Source: Rhodococcus oryzae
GTDB lineage: Bacteria > Actinomycetota > Actinomycetes > Mycobacteriales > Mycobacteriaceae
Direction: 5' to 3'
Assembly (NCBI RefSeq): GCF_005049235.1
Contig: NZ_SUMD01000005.1
Location: 124,001 to 188,000 of the forward strand
Length of the DNA: 64,000 nt
Within the stretch, counting starts at the first letter, position 1; the number at the start of each line of letters is the position of its first letter. Position numbers and translations under genes: made by a program. Of the stretch, positions 54,381 through 62,666 are shown piece after piece. The notes beneath the pieces are model-generated. The model ran no database searches. It had not been told where the DNA came from and saw only the letters and a list, made by a program, of their open reading frames with translations.

Positions 54381-55508
54381 CTAGCGGTCCGCGTCGGTGT
54401 ACTTGATGACGCCGCGCAGGTTCTTGCCGTCCAGCATGTCCTGGTAGCCCTCGTTGATCTGCTCGAGGCTGTAGGTGTTGGAGATCATGTCCTGCAGGTT
54501 GAGCTGACCCGACTTGTACAGGTCGAGCAGCATCGGGATCTCGTGACGCGGGTTGGCGCCACCGAAGACGTTGCCCTTGAGCGTCTTCTGCAGCATCGCG
54601 AAGAGGAAGAGATTCATCTTCACGTCCATGTCGGACATGTTGCCCATCGAGGTCACGACGCAGGTGCCGGCCTTGGCGGTCAGGGTCAGCGCCGGATCCA
54701 CCATCGCGCCGTCCATTTCGCCCATGGTGAGGATGACCTTGTGGCACATCTTGCCCCAGGTCAGCTCCATGACCGGAACGATGGCCTCCTCGAGGCTCGC
54801 GTAGGCGTGCGTGGCACCGAACTTGAGGGCCTGCTCGCGCTTGAACGGGACCGGGTCGATGGCAATGACGTGGCGCGCGCCCGAGACCACCGCGCCCTGC
54901 AGCGCGGCCATGCCGACGCCGCCGACGCCGACGATCGCGACGGAGTCGCCGGGGCGAACCTGCGCGACGTTGGTCGCCGAGCCCCAACCCGTCGTCGTGC
55001 CGCAGCCGACGAGCGCGGCGACCTCGAACGGGATGTGCTCGTCGATCTTGACCGCGGAGTACTCGTGCACGGTCATGTAGGGAGAGAACGTGCCGAGCAG
55101 CGACATCGGGATGACGTTCTGACCGCGGGCCTGGATGCGGAACGAGCCGTCGGAGATGGACTGTCCGGACAGCAGGCCCATGCCGAGGTCGCAGAGGTTC
55201 TGGTGTCCCTGCGTACAGGGGTCACAGGCGCCACAGGCCGGAATGAAGGACAGCACGACATGGTCGCCCTCCTTCAGCCGCTTCACGTTCGGGCCGACCT
55301 TGGTGACGACGCCCGAACCCTCGTGCCCACCCAGCGCCGGGAACGACGGCATCGGGGTGGCACCGGTGACGATGTGATAGTCGGAGTGGCACATACCGGC
55401 CGCCTCCATGCGGATCTGGACTTCGCCCTCGCGGGGATCACCCAGCTCGATCTCCTCGACCGACCACGGCTCGTTGAGACCCCACAACAGCGCGCCTTTT
55501 GTCTTCAT
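54381..55508 (-). CDS. NDMA-dependent zinc alcohol dehydrogenase (mycofactocin-type)
   Basis: The 375-aa medium-chain dehydrogenase has the catalytic zinc set (MCHSDYH, GGHEGSGVV, VGCGTTTGWGSA), the structural zinc lobe CGACDPCTQGHQNLC and the NAD fold IVGVGGVGMAALQG. The start MKTKGALLWGLNEPWSVEEI is typical of the NDMA-dependent family, which keeps NAD tightly bound and pairs with mycofactocin in actinomycetes. It oxidises primary alcohols. A palindrome like the KstR site lies 88 bp upstream. Confidence 0.9.
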   Translation of the reverse strand: MKTKGALLWGLNEPWSVEEIELGDPREGEVQIRMEAAGMCHSDYHIVTGATPMPSFPALGGHEGSGVVTKVGPNVKRLKEGDHVVLSFIPACGACDPCTQGHQNLCDLGMGLLSGQSISDGSFRIQARGQNVIPMSLLGTFSPYMTVHEYSAVKIDEHIPFEVAALVGCGTTTGWGSATNVAQVRPGDSVAIVGVGGVGMAALQGAVVSGARHVIAIDPVPFKREQALKFGATHAYASLEEAIVPVMELTWGKMCHKVILTMGEMDGAMVDPALTLTAKAGTCVVTSMGNMSDMDVKMNLFLFAMLQKTLKGNVFGGANPRHEIPMLLDLYKSGQLNLQDMISNTYSLEQINEGYQDMLDGKNLRGVIKYTDADR

Positions 55509-55595
55509 TTCGTTCCGGCCTTTCGTCCGCGTCCGCTATATGTGATCGAGGTGACGGTGATCACAGCGGACACGATATCCTGAAACTCGGCAAAT

Positions 55596-55609
55596 TGGAA
55601 CACGTTCTA
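55596..55609. promoter_or_regulatory. Palindromic operator upstream of the alcohol dehydrogenase
   Basis: On the minus strand TAGAACGTGTTCCA fits the form TnnAACnnGTTnnA described for KstR-type TetR regulators of steroid genes. Which regulator binds here is an inference. Confidence 0.55.
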
Positions 55610-55737
55610 GAAGGATTTCGTGCCATGCTCTAACGAAGTTCGAAAAGACCAGTACAAAGGGTGTTCCGGCGACGACACGCGGGACTCCCACATCTGCCCC
55701 GAGCGCCGATCCTAGCCCCGAACTGGACGGGCGTCCG

Positions 55738-56256
55738 TTAGCCTCGGACGTCGCGGAGGTGATGGATCGGGTCGTGCACGAAATAGCGCGCGAGCGAGTC
55801 CACCGTGAACGCGGATCCGTCGCTGCGCAGCCCACGTCGGCCCCGCTCCGCCGGCGACACCGCCGCGAACGCGTCCGCCACGGCGGTCGCGGCCGCACCG
55901 AGCTCGGCCGCGACCCTCGCCGGGTCCTGTTCGCCGTAGCGCTCGGCGACGGCGGTCTCGTCCTGATCCCAGTTCGCGAAGTGCGGGTCGTCCTGCGCGA
56001 GCATCAGCTCCAGGCGTTGCAGGAAGATCCTGAAGACGTCCCGCACGTGCGCGGCGTACTCCAACGCCGACCAGGTGTGCTCGTCCGGCCGCACGGCCAC
56101 GTCCGGCCGCGCCAGCACCGCGGGCCAGGCCGCCGCATTCGCGCGAACCAGGCCGGGAATGTCCTCGTACTCGACAGCACCGGCATCGAATCCACAGTCG
56201 GCGCATGGACGCTCGAGAACCCAGGTCCAGTTCTTGGTGTCGGGCGGGATCGTCAT
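55738..56256 (-). CDS. DinB-fold (mycothiol transferase-like) protein
   Basis: The 172-aa four-helix protein has metal-ligand His residues in WSALEYAAHVRDVFRIF and YFVHDPIHHLRDV. An N-terminal ERPCADCGFDAG Cys pair is also present. DinB-like enzymes use a bivalent metal and often mycothiol for thiol transfer. The substrate is unknown. It starts 9 bp after the LtrA gene's stop on the same strand, so probably an operon. Confidence 0.88.
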   Translation of the reverse strand: MTIPPDTKNWTWVLERPCADCGFDAGAVEYEDIPGLVRANAAAWPAVLARPDVAVRPDEHTWSALEYAAHVRDVFRIFLQRLELMLAQDDPHFANWDQDETAVAERYGEQDPARVAAELGAAATAVADAFAAVSPAERGRRGLRSDGSAFTVDSLARYFVHDPIHHLRDVRG

Positions 56257-56265
56257 GGGTCCAGG

Positions 56266-57555
56266 CTAGTGATCGCTCCCCTGGTCCGCGCGACCGAGAC
56301 TGATATCGAGAGCGCGCGCCTCGTGCGCATGTCCGACCCACTCGTAGCCGACGACCGTCACCACCGGCGCCATCATCACCACGATCAGGCACCACGCCAT
56401 CGAGACCCCGTGCGCGGCAATGACGACCGCGAGAACCAGGGTCGCCCCTGTGCCCACGAGGAGGATCAGGTGGAACGGATCGGGCACCCGCACGAGGTAG
56501 GCGTAGAGCAGGTAGATGGACCCGATGAACACGGAGACGGGTATCGCCACGGTGAGCACCGTGGCCACGGCACCGACGTGCGCGACGTGCTCGATGTAGT
56601 AGGCCGCGACGTGCAGACCCGCCCCGACCGCCGCGAGCGACGCGAAGATCACGATGTGGCCGTAACCCCAGACGAAGCAACGGTTTCGGTACACCTCGAG
56701 CACCTCGGCCGACGGGAGCATGTAGTAGACCCACCACAGCCCGAAGGTGAGCCCGATCCCGGCGACCGCGACCAGCACCGCATCCAGCGACCACCCCTGC
56801 CTGCCCACGACGGCCGAGAGCGACGCCACCGTGCCGATCACGCCCTCCCCCAGCGTGATGATGACCAGCAGCCCGTGGCGCTCGACGATGTGATGCACGT
56901 GCCACGGCGTCCCGCCCTTGTTCCGCTCGGCAATAACCGGTCCACTGAGCTCGAGCAGCATGAGCACCGCGGCGACCGCGAACACCTGCTCGAGGGTGAG
57001 CGGGGCGATCACCACCGCCACCCAGCCGACCTGGGCGATGACGAGCGTCACGGCGTAGGTCAGCGCCGCGGGGCGGTGCGTCGGATCGTGCTTGGCAGCC
57101 CGCAACCACTGGAAGACCATGGCCACGCGCATCACGATGTACCCGGAGACCATCACGGAGTTGTCGAGCTCGACCCCGCGGTCGATGGAGGCGAACATCT
57201 GCGGCAGACCGAGCGCGAGGATCACCACCCCGACCATCTGCACCATGGTGGTGACCCGGTAGATCCAGTCATCGGTGTCGTAGGCGGACGCGAACCAGGA
57301 GAAGTTGATCCAGGCCCAGATGATCGCGAACATCGCGAACCCGAACCCGGCGAGGCCGCTCCCGAGATGGCCCTCCGCGACGACGTGTGCGAACTGCTCC
57401 CCGGCGACGCCGAACGCCACGACGAACGTCAGGTCGAAGAGCAGTTCGAGCGGGGTCGCGGACCGGTGCGCCTCGTCCGGGTCGCGACCGACCATCCGCT
57501 GCACGCGGTGTGCGTAGTAGCGGGCGGTCCCCGCCGGCTGCTGGTCTGCGCTCAT
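56266..57555 (-). CDS. Low temperature requirement protein A (LtrA) family membrane protein
   Basis: The 429-aa protein from ATG 57555 (GGGGAG upstream) has about ten membrane segments. The family motifs TPLELLFDLTFVVAFG, IWAWINFSWFASAYDTDDW and ERHGLLVIITLGEGVIG are present. LtrA was first tied to cold growth in Listeria, and its transport role is unproven. The longer frame to 57633 lacks support. Confidence 0.92.
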   Translation of the reverse strand: MSADQQPAGTARYYAHRVQRMVGRDPDEAHRSATPLELLFDLTFVVAFGVAGEQFAHVVAEGHLGSGLAGFGFAMFAIIWAWINFSWFASAYDTDDWIYRVTTMVQMVGVVILALGLPQMFASIDRGVELDNSVMVSGYIVMRVAMVFQWLRAAKHDPTHRPAALTYAVTLVIAQVGWVAVVIAPLTLEQVFAVAAVLMLLELSGPVIAERNKGGTPWHVHHIVERHGLLVIITLGEGVIGTVASLSAVVGRQGWSLDAVLVAVAGIGLTFGLWWVYYMLPSAEVLEVYRNRCFVWGYGHIVIFASLAAVGAGLHVAAYYIEHVAHVGAVATVLTVAIPVSVFIGSIYLLYAYLVRVPDPFHLILLVGTGATLVLAVVIAAHGVSMAWCLIVVMMAPVVTVVGYEWVGHAHEARALDISLGRADQGSDH

Positions 57556-57639
57556 GGTCGGGCTCCCCTGCCAGGGTCCGCGAACGATCGATGCGGTGAA
57601 ACCTACCGGCACTGCTGACGCGAGGGGTGGCATCTCGAG

Positions 57640-57713
57640 TGGGGCGGGCGGGGCTCGAACCCGCGACCAATGGATTATGAGTCCACGGCTCTAACCGACT
57701 GAGCTACCGCCCC
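57640..57713 (-). tRNA. tRNA with anticodon CAT (Met, or Ile2)
   Basis: The cloverleaf on the minus strand has acceptor GGGGCGG/CCGCCCC, AGCTCAGTCGGTTAGAGC, anticodon loop CTCATAA and T-arm CGCGGGTTCGAGCCCCGCCC. Discriminator A. It is not an initiator type (the acceptor begins with a G-C pair). Elongator Met and lysidine-modified Ile cannot be separated by eye. Confidence 0.93.
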
Positions 57714-57830
57714 ATGGGCCACATCATGAACATCAGTGGCCCGCCGAAATGCTACCGGCCCCGCTCACCCCATTGTCCGCCGAGGGTGTCGGAGGGCGAC
57801 GGCCTCGGCTGCATCCGCCGCCGAACGCAA

Positions 57831-57865
57831 GAGGACCCCGTCACACGATGTGTGACGGGGTCCTC
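57831..57865 (-). terminator. Terminator after tRNA-Asn
   Basis: A perfect 16-bp stem with a 3-nt loop lies 8 bp downstream of the tRNA-Asn 3' end on the minus strand. Confidence 0.85.
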
Positions 57866-57872
57866 CCGGATG

Positions 57873-57945
57873 CTCCCCCGGCTGGACTCGAACCAGCAAC
57901 CGTCCGATTAACAGTCGGAAGCTCTGCCAATTGAGCTACAGGGGA
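57873..57945 (-). tRNA. tRNA-Asn (anticodon GTT)
   Basis: The cloverleaf on the minus strand has acceptor TCCCCTG/CGGGGGA, anticodon loop CTGTTAA in the stem CCGA/TCGG, and T-arm TGCTGGTTCGAGTCCAGCC. Discriminator G. Confidence 0.96.
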
Positions 57946-58079
57946 TTATTCCGTCAGCCGTTCGTTTCCGTTTGGCTGCGGACAGACTTTAACCCATCCA
58001 CCCACCCAGGTACCAAATCGCCTGCCCGGAGGCCCATCAGGCAGACTGTGGAGAGGCTGGTCGGAGGAGGAAAGCAGGG

Positions 58080-58319
58080 ATGATGCGCTTGTTGATCGCT
58101 GTCGGCGTCGGGTACGTGCTGGGGACCAAGGCGGGCAGGTCGCGCTACGAACAGATCAGCAAGGCCGCCAAGGCCGTGGCGGCCAGCCCCGCCACCAAGA
58201 AGGTCATCGACGTGGGCAGGCAGAAGCTCTCCGACAGCCTGAACACGCAGCCCCGACTCGAGCCGCTCGAGGCCATCGACGCGGACACCACGATCTACGT
58301 CCCGCGCGACCGCAAGTAG
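58080..58319 (+). CDS. Small YtxH-like membrane-anchored protein
   Basis: The 79-aa protein from ATG 58080 (GGAGGAGG upstream) has a short hydrophobic N-terminus (LLIAVGVGYVLGTKAGRSRYE). A basic helix (ISKAAKAVAASPATKKVIDV) and an acidic end follow. The GYVLGTKAGR-RYE pattern is typical of YtxH-like actinobacterial proteins of unknown role. It converges on dnaG with 12 bp between stops. Confidence 0.82.
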   Translation: MMRLLIAVGVGYVLGTKAGRSRYEQISKAAKAVAASPATKKVIDVGRQKLSDSLNTQPRLEPLEAIDADTTIYVPRDRK

Positions 58320-58331
58320 GGGCTGGCCCCG

Positions 58332-60242
58332 CTATAGGTCGTCGGAGCTGTCCCCGACGGCCTGCTCGAGCAGGCTGCGCCGGTACTGCTCGAGCGCGAC
58401 CAGGTCGCCGAACAGGGACATGTACTCGTCGGGCTGGTCGGCCTGCGACATCCGCTGCAGCTTCGACTTGAGGTCGGCCACCTGATTGCCCACCCACACC
58501 TCTTGCAGCCGGGCCAGCACCCGCGGGATGTAGGCAGGCACGTCCGAGGCCCGCATCGGGTCAACGGCCAGCTCGGTGACCAGCGACTGCAGCGGCTCGG
58601 CCCGCTTACCGACCGCGTCCATCCACTCGGCACCGCCGAGCCCCGCACCGGTCCCGCCTGCCTCCGCGATCGCGTCGCGCACCAGCGCGTACGCGGGATG
58701 GGTGAACGATTCGGACGGCAGCGAGTCGAACACCGAGCCGGCGATCGCCGGGTACTGCAGGGCCGACTTGAGCGCCTCCCGCTGCGGCCACAAGGTCGGG
58801 TCCGTCGGGTTCGGCCGGGCGGGACCCGCGGGCGCCTCTCCGGTGCCCTGCTCCGGCACCCGGCTCCGCTCCTGCCGCTGCGGCCCGCGGCCCGACCTCG
58901 GTGAGTTCCTGCGCGCCTCCTCGCGGACCCGCTTGATCACCGTCGGGATGTCGTCCCAGCCGATCCAACCGGCGAGCTGACGGGCATAGTCCTCACGCAG
59001 CGCCTCGTCCTTGATCCGGGCGACCACCGGCACCGTCCGGCGCAGCGCCTCGACCCGGCCCTCACCGGTGTCGAGGTCGTGCTCGGCGAGCAGGGATCGG
59101 ATCACGAACTTGAACATCGGGATGCGCCGGGCGACCAGGTCGCGCACCGCGGCGTCCCCCGCCGACTGGCGCAGTTCGCACGGGTCCATCCCGTCCGGCG
59201 CCACCGCGACGTAGGTCTGCCCCGCTATCTTCTGGTCGCCCTCGAACGCCTTGAGGGCCGCCGCCTGACCCGCGGCGTCGCCGTCGAAGGTGTAGATCAC
59301 CTCGCCGCGGAAGTAGCTGTCGTCCATCAGGAGCCGGCGCAGCATCGCCAGGTGGTCCTCGCCGAATGCGGTGCCGCAGGCGGCGACCGCGGTCTTCACC
59401 CCGGCCAGGTGCATGGCCATCACGTCCGTGTAGCCCTCGACGACCACCGCCTGGTGACCCTTCGCGATGTCCCGCTTGGCCAGGTCGAGACCGAACAGCA
59501 CCTGAGACTTCTTGTACAGCATGGTCTCTGGCGTGTTGATGTACTTGCCCGGCATGGTGTCGTCGTCGAACAACTTGCGGGCGCCGAAGCCGATGACGTC
59601 GCCGCCGAGGTTGCGGATCGGCCAGACCAGCCGACGCCGGAACCGGTCGATCGGGGTGCCGCGCTTGCCGGGCGTGGCCAGGCCGGCGTCGATGATCTCG
59701 TTCGCCTCGAACCCCTTGACCATCAGGTGCTTGGTCAGGGTGTCCCAGCCGTCCGGCGCGTAGCCGCAGCCGAAGGTGATCGCGGCCTGGCCGTCGAAGT
59801 TGCGCTCGGTGAGGTAGTCGCGGGCGGTCTGGGCGTCCGGTTCCCGCAACCGCGCCGCGTAGAACTCCTGGGCGGCCGCGTTGGCCGCCACCAGCCGCGC
59901 CCTGGTGCCGCGGTCGCGCTGCACGGAGGGGCCGCCGCCCTCGTAGGAGATCGTGTAGTTGAGCCGGTCGGCGAGCTGCTCGACGGCCTCCACGAAGGAA
60001 ATGTGCTCGATCTTCTGCATGAACGAGTACACGTCGCCGCCCTCGCCACAGCCGAAGCAGTGGTAGGTCCCATGGTTGGGGCGGGCGTGGAAGGAGGGCG
60101 ACTTCTCGTCGTGGAACGGGCACAGGCCCTTCATCGAGTCGCCGCCGCTGCGCTTGAGCGCGACGTACTCCCCCACGATGTCTTCGATATGAGTCCGGTC
60201 GCGGATGGCCGCGATGTCTCGTTCAGGAATTCGGCCGGCCAC
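58332..60242 (-). CDS. dnaG: DNA primase
   Basis: The 636-aa protein has an N-terminal zinc-binding domain (LCPFHDEKSPSF...HCFGCGEGGDV, about residues 40-68) and a catalytic TOPRIM core (VVVEGYTDVMAMHLAGV, YTFDGDAAGQAA). A linker rich in Arg, Gln and Pro follows, then a C-terminal helicase-interaction domain. It synthesises RNA primers at the fork with DnaB. GTG 60242 starts MAGRIPERDIAAIRD. Position next to dgt matches Rv2343c-Rv2344c. Confidence 0.97.
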   Translation of the reverse strand: MAGRIPERDIAAIRDRTHIEDIVGEYVALKRSGGDSMKGLCPFHDEKSPSFHARPNHGTYHCFGCGEGGDVYSFMQKIEHISFVEAVEQLADRLNYTISYEGGGPSVQRDRGTRARLVAANAAAQEFYAARLREPDAQTARDYLTERNFDGQAAITFGCGYAPDGWDTLTKHLMVKGFEANEIIDAGLATPGKRGTPIDRFRRRLVWPIRNLGGDVIGFGARKLFDDDTMPGKYINTPETMLYKKSQVLFGLDLAKRDIAKGHQAVVVEGYTDVMAMHLAGVKTAVAACGTAFGEDHLAMLRRLLMDDSYFRGEVIYTFDGDAAGQAAALKAFEGDQKIAGQTYVAVAPDGMDPCELRQSAGDAAVRDLVARRIPMFKFVIRSLLAEHDLDTGEGRVEALRRTVPVVARIKDEALREDYARQLAGWIGWDDIPTVIKRVREEARRNSPRSGRGPQRQERSRVPEQGTGEAPAGPARPNPTDPTLWPQREALKSALQYPAIAGSVFDSLPSESFTHPAYALVRDAIAEAGGTGAGLGGAEWMDAVGKRAEPLQSLVTELAVDPMRASDVPAYIPRVLARLQEVWVGNQVADLKSKLQRMSQADQPDEYMSLFGDLVALEQYRRSLLEQAVGDSSDDL

Positions 60243-60258
60243 TCGAGCAGTGTAGGCG

Positions 60259-61539
60259 CTATCCCCAGCTCGCCTGAGCGCCGAGGCTCTGCTTGTCGAC
60301 GCGTTCGAGCCGGCTCTCGGTGTACGAGGCGATCTGGTCGACGATCACCCTGGTCCGGGCCGCGTCGTCCGCGGCGCGCTCCCAGGCGGAGAGCAGCAGC
60401 GGGTCCAGCCCGGACGGCGCCGTGCGGTGCAGCCATTCCGAGACCCGATGGATGCGGTCGCGCTGCCGGTCCTGTTTGGTGCGGTGCCCGGCGTCGGACA
60501 TCACGTACCGCAGCGCGACGGTCTTGAGCAGCGCCACCTCCGCGCCGACCACCGGCGGGATCTCCAGGTCGGCGGAGTAGCGCGAGAGCGGGCGATCGCC
60601 TGCGACCCGGCGGGTCTCGGTGACGGCCGCGGTGGCGAACCGCCCGACCAGCTCGCTGGTGAGGTTCTTCAGAGCCACCGAACTGGCCAGCGTGCCGTCG
60701 AAGCTGCCGCTCGCGCCGACCACCACGGGCAGCACGGACAGCCGCCGCGCGGCCTCGACCAGGTCCTCGACGATCAGCCCGCGGAACTCCGAGGCGCCCA
60801 TCTCCGCCAGGGCCCGCTGCTCGGCGGGGTCGGCGAGCGCGCGCAGGTCGATGCGGCCGGCGATCACCCCGTCCTCCACGTCGTGCACCGAGTAGGCGAC
60901 ATCGTCCGCCCAGTCCATCACCTGCGACTCCAGGCAGCGCCGCTGCCCGGGGGCGCCCTCGCGCACCCAGGCCAGGATCTGCGCGTCGTCGTCGTAGGCG
61001 CCGAACTTGGCGCCGGGCGACGGACGCGTCCACGGGTATTTGATCGACGCGTCGAGTGCCGCGCGGGTGAGGTTGAGCCCGACGCTGCGCCCGTCGCCAT
61101 CGAGCACCTTCGGCTCCAGGCTGGTGAGGATCCGCAGGTTCTGGGCGTTGCCCTCGAATCCGCCGCACTCCGCGGCGACCTCGTCCAGCGCCTTCTCGCC
61201 GTTGTGCCCGTACGGCGGGTGGCCGATGTCGTGGGCGAGCCCCGCGAGGTCGACCAGGTCCGGGTCGCAGCCGAGGCCGTCCGCGATGCTGCGGCCGATC
61301 TGCGCGACCTCGATCGAGTGGGTGAGCCGGGTCCGCGGGGTGTCGCCGTCGCGCGGACCGACCACCTGGGTCTTGTCGGCCAGCCGACGAAGCGCCGCGC
61401 AGTGCAGCACCCGGGCCCGGTCCCGCGAGAAGTCGGTGCGCCGGGCCGAGGTGCCGGGCAGCCCGCCGCTCTTCGGCGGCTCCGCCACCCGCCGCTCCAG
61501 GTCGTGCTCGGTGTAGTCCGCCACCGGATCCGGCGCCAT
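60259..61539 (-). CDS. dgt: Deoxyguanosinetriphosphate triphosphohydrolase-like protein
   Basis: The 426-aa HD-domain enzyme shows [40 protein letters not shown] with the HD pair, and [18 protein letters not shown]. It hydrolyses dNTPs to deoxynucleosides and triphosphate. ATG 61539 shares a base with the TGA of the upstream DUF218 gene (TGATG), so the two are coupled. It ends 17 bp before the dnaG start. The longer frame is spurious. Confidence 0.96.
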   Translation of the reverse strand: MAPDPVADYTEHDLERRVAEPPKSGGLPGTSARRTDFSRDRARVLHCAALRRLADKTQVVGPRDGDTPRTRLTHSIEVAQIGRSIADGLGCDPDLVDLAGLAHDIGHPPYGHNGEKALDEVAAECGGFEGNAQNLRILTSLEPKVLDGDGRSVGLNLTRAALDASIKYPWTRPSPGAKFGAYDDDAQILAWVREGAPGQRRCLESQVMDWADDVAYSVHDVEDGVIAGRIDLRALADPAEQRALAEMGASEFRGLIVEDLVEAARRLSVLPVVVGASGSFDGTLASSVALKNLTSELVGRFATAAVTETRRVAGDRPLSRYSADLEIPPVVGAEVALLKTVALRYVMSDAGHRTKQDRQRDRIHRVSEWLHRTAPSGLDPLLLSAWERAADDAARTRVIVDQIASYTESRLERVDKQSLGAQASWG

Positions 61540-62216
61540 CACTGGCCCGCGGTGTAGGGGAAGTCCGCGGAGAAGTGGGTGAGTTGATACCAGATCAACG
61601 CCCCTGTCTCCCTTGTGATTCCGTGGGCCTGCGACTCGCGGGTGAAGACGGCGGGCCCCTGCCGGGTCGGCGCGGTCCAGGCCTCGAGCCCGGCGTCGCG
61701 GGCCATTGTCCTGGTGCGCAGCGAGTGCCACGGATCGCTGACCAGGACGGCCGAGTTCATGTCGCGCTCGCCCATCTCCCGGCTCACGCCCTCGATGCTG
61801 CGCAGGGTGTCCGCCCCCTCCTCGACGGCGATGATCCGGTCGCCGGGCACGCCGCGACCGATGAGGTAGTTCCGCCCCGAGGCGGCCTCGGTGTAGACGT
61901 CCCCCTCCTGCTTGCCGCCGACGGTGACCACGGTCGGCGCGACGCCCCTGTTGAACAGCTTCACGGCCTGCTCCAGGCGCGCCTCGAACACCGAGGACGG
62001 CGTCCCCGAGTACTGGGCCGCGCCGAGCACGACGATGGCGTCGGCCTTGGTCGGGTCGTCGATCCGGGCGACCTGCCACACGCGTGCCGCGGTGCCGCCG
62101 ACCAACAGCAGGCCCATCAGCACGGCACCGGCAATGGTGCGGCGCGTCCAGCGGGCAAGGGTGCCCCCGAAACCGAGCCGGTCGGCTTCGCGCACGCGCA
62201 CAACTGGTGAACTCAC
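61539..62216 (-). CDS. YdcF/SanA-like DUF218 membrane protein
   Basis: The 225-aa protein from GTG 62216 has one N-terminal membrane helix (residues 28-46) and an extracellular DUF218 domain. Motifs are [33 protein letters not shown] and [20 protein letters not shown]. SanA/YdcF proteins affect envelope integrity in enterobacteria, and their chemistry is unknown. It is coupled to dgt by a TGATG overlap. Confidence 0.9.
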   Translation of the reverse strand: MSSPVVRVREADRLGFGGTLARWTRRTIAGAVLMGLLLVGGTAARVWQVARIDDPTKADAIVVLGAAQYSGTPSSVFEARLEQAVKLFNRGVAPTVVTVGGKQEGDVYTEAASGRNYLIGRGVPGDRIIAVEEGADTLRSIEGVSREMGERDMNSAVLVSDPWHSLRTRTMARDAGLEAWTAPTRQGPAVFTRESQAHGITRETGALIWYQLTHFSADFPYTAGQ

Positions 62217-62316
62217 TCCGCAAGTCTGCCAGCCGCACGCCGCGGTGCGCCTCACGGCGCGCCAGAGCCACCGCCATCCGAGCCGATCGGCCGGAACCCG
62301 ACCCTGACCCGGGAAC

Positions 62317-62352
62317 GACGAACGCCCCCACCCGATCGTGGGGGCGTTCGTC
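62317..62352 (-). terminator. Terminator after the 29-aa peptide gene
   Basis: A 15-bp stem (GACGAACGCCCCCAC and its complement) with a 6-nt loop lies 12 bp past the peptide stop on the minus strand. Confidence 0.85.
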
Positions 62353-62364
62353 AGGCTGCTGTCG

Positions 62365-62454
62365 TCAGCTGAACGACGTGAGCAGCTGAAGGAAGTTGGA
62401 TCCGAGCAACGACACCATGTTGAACTGCGCCAGGATCGTTCCGATGATTTCCAC
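62365..62454 (-). CDS. 29-aa hydrophobic peptide with own terminator
   Basis: GTG 62454 has GGAGG about 6 nt upstream and encodes MEIIGTILAQFNMVSLLGSN followed by FLQLLTSFS, then TGA at 62367-62365. The peptide is almost uncharged and amphipathic to hydrophobic, and could span or lie on a membrane. Ribosome site, stop and terminator form a compact unit between the DUF218 and TPM genes. The family is not recognised. An overlapping frame from ATG 62459 is a shadow of the DUF218 frame. Confidence 0.6.
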   Translation of the reverse strand: MEIIGTILAQFNMVSLLGSNFLQLLTSFS

Positions 62455-62666
62455 TTCATCCTCCGTTTATGCGTACCTCATGGGATGTGACCTGCGCCAC
62501 GGCCTCGAAAGATAGTGCCAGGCCGTTGCCGCGCATACCCGCCACATGACCGGTGCGGGTACCTGTTTCTCCCGGGAATGCCCGAACTCCGTCCCGTTCC
62601 TCGGCGACAGCGGCACGGCCCTCGGATCACAGCGCGAATTCCGCCGATGCCGATAGATTCAGTGCC

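Noticed and set aside
62460-62666. Search for an operator or ncRNA upstream of the peptide and TPM genes
   Set aside because: No clear palindrome or known RNA motif seen in these 207 bp.
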